NCBI GenBank assembly: GCA_036734385.1
Contig: DAIMYQ010000012.1
Coordinates: forward strand, 1-43,166
Direction of reading: 5' to 3'
Source: JAAYPI01 sp036734385
GTDB lineage: Bacteria; Bacteroidota; Bacteroidia; Bacteroidales; Paludibacteraceae
DNA: 43,166 nucleotides
The position numbers were made by a program, and so were the translations under genes. This document shows positions 24,508 to 32,992 of this stretch, piece after piece. The notes beneath the pieces were generated by a model, which worked only from the letters and a program-made list of their open reading frames with translations, was not told the DNA's origin and did not search any database. How positions within the stretch are numbered: the first letter of the stretch is position 1; every line of letters starts with the position of its first letter.

Positions 24508-27500
24508 TTAAAAGATTTTTCCGGTAATAAAGTCTATTGAAATGACAGTTTGATTGTAATTATTTAATGCATCAAGGTAGTTTTGTTTTATCCCTAATGC
24601 CCTATTTAGATTCTGAATGTAATCAAGATAATCCATCTCTCCTGATTTATAGCTGATTGTTGCCTGTTCGATAATCAAATCGGCTTCGGAAATTGCCTGT
24701 TTTTCATAATAATCAAGGCTATTGTTATTTTTAGCATATTCGAGCAACAACGAATGATAATTATTTAACTGTGATTTTGCCTGATAATCAGCATTGATAA
24801 TAGCCGCCTGTTCTTTAATCTTTGCAGCTTTTATTTTAGCTGTGTGAGGCACAAACCACAATGGAATGGAAATACCGACCTGAATGCCTGTAAAACGGTC
24901 ACCTGCACCAAAAGTTCGAGGTACTCCGTTTACATCCTGAGATCCGCGAATGGTTTGGCTGGAATAGCCAATACTCAAATCCGGTAAAAGACGGCTACGT
25001 TCCAACTGCTTTTCCCAATGTCTAACCTCAATCTGTTGTTTACTGGATGTAATCAATGGATTTTCAATTAATGCCGAACTATCAGCTATTGGTAGCAATT
25101 CAATACGTTTTAATACCGTATCTATAGGATAAATAGGCATATCTGAATTTAAAAGCAATTGTAACTTTTGGCTACAAATATTCAAATCGAATTTAATCTG
25201 TTGCAACTGATTTTTAATTTCCAAGCTTTGCGATTTTGCAGAAATCATTTCGAGACGTTTTGTTTCTCCTGTTTTTACCCTTAATTCAGCTGCACGCTGA
25301 AAACCTGAATAGAGACTATCTTGCTGAACGAATAATTTTTGTTTGGAGTGTAAATATACCAATTGCCAATATAATTGTTTTACCTGATTCGTAATTTCTA
25401 ATTGCGAATACCTTAAATTATATTCACTAATATTAATGTTCGCTTTTGATAAATTATGCTGATTGATGTAAACCCCAGGAAAAGCCAATGACTGTGAAAT
25501 GCTAAAGCTATTATCCTTTGTATACGAATTAATTTGCCCATATTCTCCCGAAATTTCGGTTTTGGGAATATCCCAAGCAGCTCCTTTTAACGCTTTTTGA
25601 ACATTCACATCATAGACAGAAGAACGTATATATGAGTTACTATCTAACGCCATTTGAAGAGCCTGTTTCAAATTAATTTCTTGTGGTTGCTCCGCTTTTA
25701 CAGAATCAAAGCAAAATAACCCAATACAAAGCAAAGACAAAACAGGCAAGCTTTTTATCAATTTTCGTTTGAATGGATTTTTTAATTTTTTATTTGAAAA
25801 ACCGATGTAGAAAATAGGTAAGACAATTAATGTCAAAATAGTAGCAGTTATTAGCCCTCCAATAACAACCGTAGCGAGCGGTTTTTGAACTTCTGCTCCT
25901 GCCGATGTGGATAATGCCATAGGTAGGAAGCCCAAGGAAGCAACAGAAGCTGTCATAATTACAGGACGTAAACGCGTATTCAACCCTTTAATTACGCGTT
26001 CAGTAATATCCAAAATTCCTTCTTTTTCTAGCCGATTGAACTCGGCAATAAGCACAATACCATTGAGCACTGCAATACCAAATAAAGCGATAAAACCAAC
26101 TCCTGCTGAAATGGAAAAATTCATACCACGCAGCCAAAGTGCCAAAATACCGCCAATGAGCGACATGGGTACGGCTGTGTATATCAGCAAGGCTTGCTTA
26201 ACAGAGTGAAACGTGAAAAACAACAGCACAAATATAAGCAACAGAGCTACTGGAACAGCAATAGCCAGACGAGCTTTAGCCGCTTGAAGATTTTCAAACT
26301 GACCTCCATACTTCACATAATAGCCCATTGGAAATTGGACTTGTGCATCTATTTCCTTTGTCACTTCACTAATAACACTTTGAACATCACGATTGCGAAC
26401 ATTAAAGCCAACCGTGATACGACGCTTTGTGTTTTCACGTGAAACTTGCGCAGGTCCTGATTTTATTTCAACACTAGCAATCTGTTCAAAAGGAATCTGT
26501 CCACCGTTAGGCAAAGCGACAGAAAGGTTTTTTACATCGTCAATGCTTTGGCGATAATCTTTGTCTAATCGAACTACCATGGCAAAACGTTTTTCTTCAT
26601 CAAACACTGTACCGGCTTCACTTCCGGCAAAAGCAGTGCGTAGTACACGATTTACTTCTTCAATCGAAAGTCCATACTGTGCCAAACGATCACGATTATA
26701 TTCAACCTGAATTTGAGCCAGTCCGGTTACCTTTTCAACGTTAATATCTTCTACACCTTGTACTTTCTGAATAATCTTTTCTACACTTGCCGCTTTTTCA
26801 GCCAAGGTATTGAGGTCATCGCCAAAAATTTTCACCGCAATATCTTGTTTTGAGCCGGAAAGTAATTCATTAGTACGCATTTGAATCGGCTGTTGAAATT
26901 CAAATTTCACACCCGCCAATGGAATCAATGCTTCTTCCATTTTTTCAACCAATTCTTCTCTGGTTTTAGCCGAAGTCCATTCACTCTTATCTTTAAGTGT
27001 TATAATGTAATCACCTGTTTCCATTGGAGTTGGATCAGTGGGAATTTCACCTGCACCGATTTTACAAACTGTATGTTTTATTTCCGGAAATTGGTCGAGC
27101 AATATTTTATTTGCTTTTTGAACTTGCTCAACCGTATTCGAAAGTGATCCGCCTTGCAAAGTTATTACACCTGCGGCAAGGTCTCCTTCTTCGAGCTGAG
27201 GAATAAACTCACCGCCTAAATGATTAAACACAAATAAACTTAATATAAAGATAAGTATTGCTGAAAAAGATACATACACTTTGTGTTTTAAGGCAAACAA
27301 AATAGCAGGATTAAATATTTTGTGAAACCAATTCATCATTTTATCTGAAAAATTAGGTTTGTGTGTTGTGTTTTTGGTCAAAAACAAAGACGAAACCATA
27401 GGTACATATGTCAATGAAAGAATTGTTGCTCCAACCAGTGCAAATGACACAACTTGTGCCATGGGACGAAACATTTTACCTTCGATTCCCACCAAAGCCA

Positions 27501-28899
27501 TAATCGGTACATAAACAATCAGAATAATAACCTGTCCGAATGTTGCCGAACTCATCATCCGTTTAGCTGACTCGAATACAGTTGCATCCATTTGTGGCTG
27601 CGAAAGTTTGGATATTCCTTGATGGTGAGTTTTACTCATAGTTATTCGATGCACCACGCTCTCGACAATAATTACGGCACCGTCCACAATCAGTCCAAAA
27701 TCAATTGCCCCCAAACTCATCAAGTTACCAGATACGCCAAAAAAGTTCATCATGGATATGGCAAAAAGCATGGAAAGAGGAATTACTGAAGCCACAATCA
27801 ACCCTGCTCTAAAATTACCGAGAAATAAAATTAAAATAAAGATGACAATCAATGCACCTTCAATCAGATTTCGTGAAACTGTACCAATAGCACGTCCCAC
27901 TAAATCTGAACGATTAAGAAAAGGTTCAATCTTCACCCCTTTTGGCAATGATTTTTGAATCGATTTAATACGAGTTTCAACATTTTTTGTGACCTCATTA
28001 GCATTCGCTCCTTTGAGCATCATAACCACACCACCAACGGCCTCTGTAGTATCCACGACGAATGCACCATAACGAATAGCATTACCATATTGAACAGTTG
28101 CTACATCCCTAATTAAAATAGGCATGCCGGAAGAAGTGTTTTTAATTACAATTTTCTCTATATCTTCCAACGATTTAACCAACCCAATGCCACGGATGAA
28201 ATAGGCAGTTGGCTTTTTGTCAATATAAGCACTTCCTGTATTTTCGTTATTTTTTTGAAGAGCTTCAAAAATATCAGTAAGGGTAAGATTCATTTCCCTA
28301 AGCCTTTCAGGGTTTATTGCAATCTCATATTGTTTTACAAAACCTCCATAGCTATTAATATCCGCTACACCGGCAGTTCCCAACATTTCACGACGTACTA
28401 CCCAATCCTGAATAGTACGCAATTCCATAGGATTATATCTATTTTCAAAACCTTTATCTACAGCTAACCGATACTGATATATTTCACCCAAACCTGTAGA
28501 AATGGGAGCTAATTCAATTTTAGCAAGTCCGGCAGGAATTATATCTTCAGCTTCTTTAAGCCTTTCGCTCATTTGTTGTCTTGCCCAATAAACATCTACA
28601 TTGTCTTTAAAAACAACAGTGATTACTGATAACCCCAACCGAGATATAGAGCGAAGTTCAACAATGTTAGGTATATTAGCAACAGCTACCTCAATAGGTG
28701 CAGTAATGGAGCTTTCTACTTCCTGTACTGCCAATGATGGAGCAAGTGCAATAACCTGTACTTGGTTATTCGTTATATCAGGGGTCGCATCAATAGGCAA
28801 TTGGGTAAGTGAATACGTTCCCCAGCCTATTAGTGCAATAACGAATAAACCTATAATAAACTTATTTTTTATTGAAAAATGAATGATACGTTCTATCAT
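24508..28899 (-). CDS. heavy-metal RND pump (CzcA type) fused to TolC-like outer-membrane factor
   Basis: 1463 residues, about 400 more than an ordinary CzcA. Residues 1 to about 1035 are the HME-RND transporter with its TM bundles and periplasmic porter domains. Residues from about 1068 to the end are a TolC/CusC-type factor with two long helical halves (EINLKQALQMALDSN, QVGISIPLWFVPHTAKIK). Between them (about 1043-1066) lies a segment that looks like a complete signal peptide: RKLIKSLPVLSLLCIGLFCF then SVKA. The TM4 motif DFGLIVDGAVIIVES keeps Asp, Asp (+6) and Glu (+13), the proton-relay pattern of divalent-cation (Co/Zn/Cd/Ni) pumps; copper/silver CusA proteins have AIGAMVDAAIVMIEN there. 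So zinc/cobalt/cadmium efflux is favoured over copper. Confidence 0.94.
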   Translation of the reverse strand: MIERIIHFSIKNKFIIGLFVIALIGWGTYSLTQLPIDATPDITNNQVQVIALAPSLAVQEVESSITAPIEVAVANIPNIVELRSISRLGLSVITVVFKDNVDVYWARQQMSERLKEAEDIIPAGLAKIELAPISTGLGEIYQYRLAVDKGFENRYNPMELRTIQDWVVRREMLGTAGVADINSYGGFVKQYEIAINPERLREMNLTLTDIFEALQKNNENTGSAYIDKKPTAYFIRGIGLVKSLEDIEKIVIKNTSSGMPILIRDVATVQYGNAIRYGAFVVDTTEAVGGVVMMLKGANANEVTKNVETRIKSIQKSLPKGVKIEPFLNRSDLVGRAIGTVSRNLIEGALIVIFILILFLGNFRAGLIVASVIPLSMLFAISMMNFFGVSGNLMSLGAIDFGLIVDGAVIIVESVVHRITMSKTHHQGISKLSQPQMDATVFESAKRMMSSATFGQVIILIVYVPIMALVGIEGKMFRPMAQVVSFALVGATILSLTYVPMVSSLFLTKNTTHKPNFSDKMMNWFHKIFNPAILFALKHKVYVSFSAILIFILSLFVFNHLGGEFIPQLEEGDLAAGVITLQGGSLSNTVEQVQKANKILLDQFPEIKHTVCKIGAGEIPTDPTPMETGDYIITLKDKSEWTSAKTREELVEKMEEALIPLAGVKFEFQQPIQMRTNELLSGSKQDIAVKIFGDDLNTLAEKAASVEKIIQKVQGVEDINVEKVTGLAQIQVEYNRDRLAQYGLSIEEVNRVLRTAFAGSEAGTVFDEEKRFAMVVRLDKDYRQSIDDVKNLSVALPNGGQIPFEQIASVEIKSGPAQVSRENTKRRITVGFNVRNRDVQSVISEVTKEIDAQVQFPMGYYVKYGGQFENLQAAKARLAIAVPVALLLIFVLLFFTFHSVKQALLIYTAVPMSLIGGILALWLRGMNFSISAGVGFIALFGIAVLNGIVLIAEFNRLEKEGILDITERVIKGLNTRLRPVIMTASVASLGFLPMALSTSAGAEVQKPLATVVIGGLITATILTLIVLPIFYIGFSNKKLKNPFKRKLIKSLPVLSLLCIGLFCFDSVKAEQPQEINLKQALQMALDSNSYIRSSVYDVNVQKALKGAAWDIPKTEISGEYGQINSYTKDNSFSISQSLAFPGVYINQHNLSKANINISEYNLRYSQLEITNQVKQLYWQLVYLHSKQKLFVQQDSLYSGFQRAAELRVKTGETKRLEMISAKSQSLEIKNQLQQIKFDLNICSQKLQLLLNSDMPIYPIDTVLKRIELLPIADSSALIENPLITSSKQQIEVRHWEKQLERSRLLPDLSIGYSSQTIRGSQDVNGVPRTFGAGDRFTGIQVGISIPLWFVPHTAKIKAAKIKEQAAIINADYQAKSQLNNYHSLLLEYAKNNNSLDYYEKQAISEADLIIEQATISYKSGEMDYLDYIQNLNRALGIKQNYLDALNNYNQTVISIDFITGKIF

Positions 28900-29048
28900 A
28901 ATAATTGTATTAAAAGTTACTATTAAATAAAAGGACTATAGGAGAGCATAACACACGTTATAGCAACAAGAAACCATGCAATCTTTAGCAACAATTGCCA
29001 AAAGATATAGAATAGCCGAAAACTCCTATAAAATGAAAGAATTGAAAA

Positions 29049-29462
29049 TCAAATAATTAGGACGGAAATTTTAGACAAATATTCCTTGTGTGTAAAATAT
29101 TTGGTTGAAGTGGTCAAATAAAATTCTCCAAAATCGGGGGTATCGATATGGAGGGATTCGAAATAATTGTATGAAGCAAAAAGATATGGCAACTTAAAAG
29201 AAACTTTTGTCAAATTAATTTTGGAAGAAAAATCATCCATATCCATTGATAAACGGTGTGAATGACATTCTTCTTCATTTACATGATTACAGTTATCAGA
29301 ACGATTTTGATGATATGTTGTTTCGTGTACATCGGAACAAGATGTTAAAAGCATTTCGAAATCTGTATCTCTACATGCATCACAACAATAATGTACGCAG
29401 TTGACACCCATTCCTGCGACAAAAACCAACAAGGCTAAAAGTTGTAATACCAATGTTTTCAT
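29049..29462 (-). CDS. His/Cys-rich small exported protein at head of the metal-efflux operon
   Basis: 137 residues from the ATG at 29462; upstream extension to 29609 has no signal sequence and would run into the divergent rsmG promoter. A signal peptide (MKTLVLQLLALLVFVAGMG) leads into NCVHYCCDAC and then a His/Cys/acidic stretch (ETTYHQNRSDNCNHVN, EEECHSH). Such composition fits binding of a soft or borderline metal in the periplasm, in keeping with the RND pump gene 149 bp downstream. I do not recognise a named family with certainty (it resembles the small domain-of-unknown-function proteins that precede HME-RND genes in Bacteroidetes). It is first in the minus-strand efflux unit. Confidence 0.7.
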   Translation of the reverse strand: MKTLVLQLLALLVFVAGMGVNCVHYCCDACRDTDFEMLLTSCSDVHETTYHQNRSDNCNHVNEEECHSHRLSMDMDDFSSKINLTKVSFKLPYLFASYNYFESLHIDTPDFGEFYLTTSTKYFTHKEYLSKISVLII

Positions 29463-29491
29463 ATAAATTCTCAACAAACTGTTTCTATCGG

Positions 29492-29499
29492 CAAAGATA
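29492..29499 (-). promoter_or_regulatory. -7 element of the metal-efflux operon promoter
   Basis: Minus strand TATCTTTG (TAnnTTTG), 29 nt before the ATG at 29462. The nearest TTTG upstream is 25 nt away, longer than the usual 19-21, which could indicate an activator-dependent promoter. Confidence 0.5.
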
Positions 29500-29515
29500 G
29501 GAATAAAAAAAAGTT

Positions 29516-29523
29516 TATCTTTG
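29516..29523 (+). promoter_or_regulatory. -7 element of the rsmG operon promoter
   Basis: Plus strand TATCTTTG, 32 nt before the rsmG ATG. It lies back to back with the minus-strand efflux promoter; the two -7 boxes are 16 bp apart. Confidence 0.5.
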
Positions 29524-29555
29524 ACAAATAAAACACAAAAAATAAATTTTATACA

Positions 29556-30176
29556 ATGGAGCTGATTCTTAAATATTTTCCGAACATTACAGAACAGCAG
29601 AAGACACAATTTGAGGCTCTTTATGGGCTGTATACGGAATGGAATTCAAAAATCAATGTAATATCCCGAAAGGATATTGAAAACCTTTATTTACACCATG
29701 TATTACATTCCTTGTCTATTGCTAAAATTTTGCCTTTCACAAATGGTTCTTCCGTTATAGACGTTGGAACGGGCGGAGGATTTCCGGGTATTCCTTTAGC
29801 TATTTTATTTCCCGAAACATCGTTTCATTTGGTCGATTCTATCGGTAAAAAGATAAAAGTAGCTCAGGAGGTATCAACTGCTATTGAGTTAAAAAACACC
29901 TCCTTTTTACATGACAGAATAGAAAACGAAAAAAAACAGTTTGATTTTGTTATTAGCAGAGCAGTGATGCCTCTGCAAGATTTGGTACAATTGTGTAAAA
30001 AAAACATCAAAAAAACACAACAAAATGCACTGCCAAACGGATTAATCTGTTTAAAAGGAGGTGAATTGGAACAGGAAATCAGACCGTTCAAAAAAATAGC
30101 TTCCTTGTATGAATTAACGGAATTTTTTGATGAAGATTTTTTCAAACTAAAAAGAGCTATTTACATTCCTTTATAA
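29556..30176 (+). CDS. rsmG: 16S rRNA (guanine-N7-) methyltransferase
   Basis: 206 residues, the normal size. Conserved parts are YTEWNSKINVISRKD near the N-terminus, the SAM-binding VIDVGTGGGFPGIPLAI, LVDSIGKKIK and FDFVISRAV. It methylates G527 (E. coli numbering) of 16S rRNA using SAM. First gene of a tight plus-strand group with pcm, the MBL hydrolase and nnr (gaps of 6, 11 and 12 nt). In many Bacteroidetes rsmG sits beside other housekeeping genes, and the partners here are metabolic repair enzymes. Confidence 0.95.
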   Translation: MELILKYFPNITEQQKTQFEALYGLYTEWNSKINVISRKDIENLYLHHVLHSLSIAKILPFTNGSSVIDVGTGGGFPGIPLAILFPETSFHLVDSIGKKIKVAQEVSTAIELKNTSFLHDRIENEKKQFDFVISRAVMPLQDLVQLCKKNIKKTQQNALPNGLICLKGGELEQEIRPFKKIASLYELTEFFDEDFFKLKRAIYIPL

Positions 30177-30182
30177 ACAAAA

Positions 30183-30809
30183 ATGGACGATTTAAAATAC
30201 ATTGCACGCCGCAGAAATTTAGTACAAGAACTTGCCGAAAAGGGAATTATCGCCGAAAAAGTATTACAAGCTATCGGGAAAGTTCCTCGACACCGTTTTT
30301 TTGATAAAACACTTATCGATTTTGCCTACGAAGACAAAGCTTTTCCTATCGGCTCCGACCAAACTATTTCTCAACCTTATACGGTTGCCTACCAGAGTGA
30401 ATTGTTAGATGTAAAAGAAGGCGAAAAGGTACTGGAAATAGGTACTGGTTCGGGTTACCAATCGGCAGTTTTGGTGGAATTAGGGGCTAATGTGTACAGC
30501 ATTGAAAGGCAAGAGGCTCTTTTTCATCGTACATTTTCCCGATTACCGGAAATTGGTTATCATATAGCTCAATTTTTGGGTGATGGCTATAAGGGATTGC
30601 CCAATTATGCACCGTTTGACAAAATTATTGTTACAGCAAGTGCTGATATTATGCCCCAAGTCCTACGCGAACAGTTGGTTGTAGGGGGAATTTTAGTTGT
30701 TCCGATCGGCACAACAATGTACAAAATTACTCGATTAGACAACGATACCTACAAAGAAGAAAAAGTCAATTCGTGTGCATTTGTACCCATGATACACGGA
30801 ACTAATTAA
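30183..30809 (+). CDS. pcm: protein-L-isoaspartate (D-aspartate) O-methyltransferase
   Basis: 208 residues. Seen: VPRHRFFDKTL, the PIMT signature DQTISQPYTVAYQSELL, SAM-binding VLEIGTGSGYQSAVL, YSIERQEALF, and FDKIIVTASADIMPQVLREQL. It methylates abnormal isoaspartyl residues so that damaged proteins can be repaired. It follows rsmG by 6 nt and precedes the MBL gene by 11 nt, and with nnr downstream gives the operon a damage-repair flavour (protein repair, NAD(P)HX repair). Confidence 0.94.
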   Translation: MDDLKYIARRRNLVQELAEKGIIAEKVLQAIGKVPRHRFFDKTLIDFAYEDKAFPIGSDQTISQPYTVAYQSELLDVKEGEKVLEIGTGSGYQSAVLVELGANVYSIERQEALFHRTFSRLPEIGYHIAQFLGDGYKGLPNYAPFDKIIVTASADIMPQVLREQLVVGGILVVPIGTTMYKITRLDNDTYKEEKVNSCAFVPMIHGTN

Positions 30810-30820
30810 CTAATAATAAG

Positions 30821-31453
30821 ATGGTTATTAAAAATTTTGTTTTCAATCCTTTTCAGGAAAATACGTATGTAATTAGTGATGAAACCAAAAAATGTATTAT
30901 CATTGACGCCGGGTGTCTCTTTCCCTATGAGAAAGAAGAACTATACAATTACATCAAAAATAATGATTTGAAAGTTGAAAGAATAATCAATACCCACCTA
31001 CACCTAGACCATTGTTTTGGCAACCCATTTGTTCATGCGACTTTCAATTGCGATATCGAAGCTCATATTAACGATGAGCCTCTGTGCAATCGGATGGCTG
31101 TTCAAGCTCAAATGTTTGGCATCGATTACAAAGAGAAACAACCAAGTATCAAGTATATACAAGAAAACGACATTATTACGGTTGGCTGTATTTCACTTAA
31201 GGTCATTCATGTACCTGGTCATTCACAAGGAAGTTTAGCTTTTTATTGCGAAAATGGAAATGTGCTTTTCTCCGGTGATACACTATTTTACGGTTCCATC
31301 GGCAGGACAGACCTAGCGGGAGGCAACTACGAAGATTTAATACGCAGCATAACAAAAAAATTGCTTATTCTGCCCGACGAAACAGATGTTCTTTGTGGTC
31401 ATGGACCACACACCAACATTAAGTTTGAGAAAGAAAACAACCCGTTTTTATAA
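30821..31453 (+). CDS. MBL-fold metallo-hydrolase, glyoxalase II-like
   Basis: 210 residues. The metal-binding motif THLHLDH (HxHxDH) is followed by HVPGHSQGSLAFYC (third His), FSGDTLF (bridging Asp) and CGHGPHT (last His), the complete binuclear site of the metallo-beta-lactamase fold. Length and order match short glyoxalase II-like hydrolases (YcbL type) that lack the C-terminal substrate domain. Likely substrate is a thioester or lactone; glyoxalase activity is possible but unproven. A methylglyoxal synthase gene lies in this window but far away, so no link should be drawn from distance alone. Confidence 0.88.
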   Translation: MVIKNFVFNPFQENTYVISDETKKCIIIDAGCLFPYEKEELYNYIKNNDLKVERIINTHLHLDHCFGNPFVHATFNCDIEAHINDEPLCNRMAVQAQMFGIDYKEKQPSIKYIQENDIITVGCISLKVIHVPGHSQGSLAFYCENGNVLFSGDTLFYGSIGRTDLAGGNYEDLIRSITKKLLILPDETDVLCGHGPHTNIKFEKENNPFL

Positions 31454-31465
31454 ATCAGAGCGAAA

Positions 31466-32971
31466 ATGAAAATATTTGATGCAAAAACGATTCGCGAAAT
31501 TGATGCATATACCATCGAAAATACTCCTACCTCTTCCATTGATTTGATGGAAAAAGCGGCACGTACAATATTTGAGTTTATTATAAACCATTATCCAAAA
31601 GAAACAGAATTTTATGTTTTTGCAGGAGAAGGAAACAACGGAGGAGATGCTTTTGCACTAGCAAGAATGTTGCTGTTAGTAAATTATAAAGTACATGTTT
31701 TTGCTGTTTTTCCAAGCAATAATTTATCTCCGGATTGCGAAAAAAATTATGAACAATTACTTAATATAAATTATCCTATAATATTATTAAACAGTGATTT
31801 AGATTTTCCAAAAATAGAAGAAAATGCAATTATCGTAGACGGACTTTTGGGTTCTGGTCTTAACCGACCACTATCCGGTATTTATGCTTTCGTGGTAGAA
31901 AAAATAAATGAAGCAAAAACAGAAATAATAGCTATTGATATACCTTCGGGGTTATATTCTGATTACCTGAATACAGAAAATAACGTTGCCATCAAAGCAA
32001 CTTATACAATTAGTTTTCAGTTCCCGAAGTTAATTTTCATGTTACCCGAAAGTGAACCTTTTGTGGGTCAATTTATACTTACTGATATAGGTTTAGACAA
32101 AGACTACATCGAACAAAAAAAGAGTTCTTTTAATTATGTAACAATCGAAGAGGCCAAAAAACTGCTCAAAAAACGTGTTCGTTTTGCTCACAAAGGTAAT
32201 TTTGGTCATGCCCTGCTAATTACAGGCAGTTACGGCAAAATGGGAGCTGCTATCCTATCCGCCAAAGCATGTTTACGTTCCGGTACAGGATTAGTAAGTG
32301 TTTATTCCGCACGTGGAGGTAACAATATCCTGCAAACATCAATACCAGAAGCCATGTTTATTTCGGATAAAAACGAGAAAATCATCACTCAAATTCCAAA
32401 AGAAACCAATGAATACACTGTTATTGGTTGCGGTTGTGGCATTGGCAAACAAAAAAAGACAGCAAAAGCAATTAAACATTTGCTTATATACGCCAACAAA
32501 CCATTGGTTTTAGATGCCGATGCTCTCAATATTATCGCCGAAAACGGATGGCAAAAACTGATTCCTAAAAATAGTATTATTACACCTCATCCCAAAGAAT
32601 TTGAACGTTTAACAGGCAAAGCATCTTCCTCGTTGGAAAGGCTTGAAAAAGCTGTAGAATTCGCTAAAAAATTAGAAATTATAGTTATTTTAAAAGGGGC
32701 AAATACTGCTATTGTTTTACCAATCGGAAAGGTGTTTTTCAATAGCACAGGAAATTCCGGTATGGCAACAGGAGGAAGTGGAGATGTTTTGACAGGAATA
32801 ATCACGGGATTAGTAGCTCAAAAATACAGTCCATCAGAGGCTGCAATATTGGGAGTATACTTACATGGACTTGCCGGAGATATGGCTTTAAAAAATAATT
32901 CACAAGAAAGTTTACTTGCCGGAGATATCATAGAAAACATTTGCGAAGCATACTCATCGCTTCATAAATAA
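31466..32971 (+). CDS. nnr: bifunctional NAD(P)H-hydrate epimerase / ADP-dependent dehydratase
   Basis: 501 residues with two domains. Residues 1 to about 215 are the YjeF-N epimerase (VFAGEGNNGGDAFALARML, IVDGLLGSGLNRPL, AIDIPSGL). From about 225 is the ribokinase-like dehydratase (RFAHKGNFGHALLITGSYGK, NKPLVLDADALNII, ITPHPKEFERL, STGNSGMATGGSGDVLTG with the catalytic GSGD). Together they repair hydrated NADH and NADPH. Last gene of the rsmG-pcm-MBL group; the convergent gene downstream, nadE, makes NAD. Confidence 0.96.
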   Translation: MKIFDAKTIREIDAYTIENTPTSSIDLMEKAARTIFEFIINHYPKETEFYVFAGEGNNGGDAFALARMLLLVNYKVHVFAVFPSNNLSPDCEKNYEQLLNINYPIILLNSDLDFPKIEENAIIVDGLLGSGLNRPLSGIYAFVVEKINEAKTEIIAIDIPSGLYSDYLNTENNVAIKATYTISFQFPKLIFMLPESEPFVGQFILTDIGLDKDYIEQKKSSFNYVTIEEAKKLLKKRVRFAHKGNFGHALLITGSYGKMGAAILSAKACLRSGTGLVSVYSARGGNNILQTSIPEAMFISDKNEKIITQIPKETNEYTVIGCGCGIGKQKKTAKAIKHLLIYANKPLVLDADALNIIAENGWQKLIPKNSIITPHPKEFERLTGKASSSLERLEKAVEFAKKLEIIVILKGANTAIVLPIGKVFFNSTGNSGMATGGSGDVLTGIITGLVAQKYSPSEAAILGVYLHGLAGDMALKNNSQESLLAGDIIENICEAYSSLHK

Positions 32972-32992
32972 TATTACTTCGCTACTATTTAA

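Noticed and set aside
28937..29030. Inverted TATAGGAG / CTCCTATA copies between the His/Cys-rich protein and the pump gene
   Set aside because: Only 8 bp, separated by 78 bp of AT-rich DNA; too weak to call structure or a repeat.
11768..31453. A methylglyoxal pathway made of mgsA, the MBL hydrolase and the DJ-1 protein
   Set aside because: The three genes are in unrelated transcription units many kilobases apart and no glyoxalase I gene is present; family membership alone does not support a pathway.
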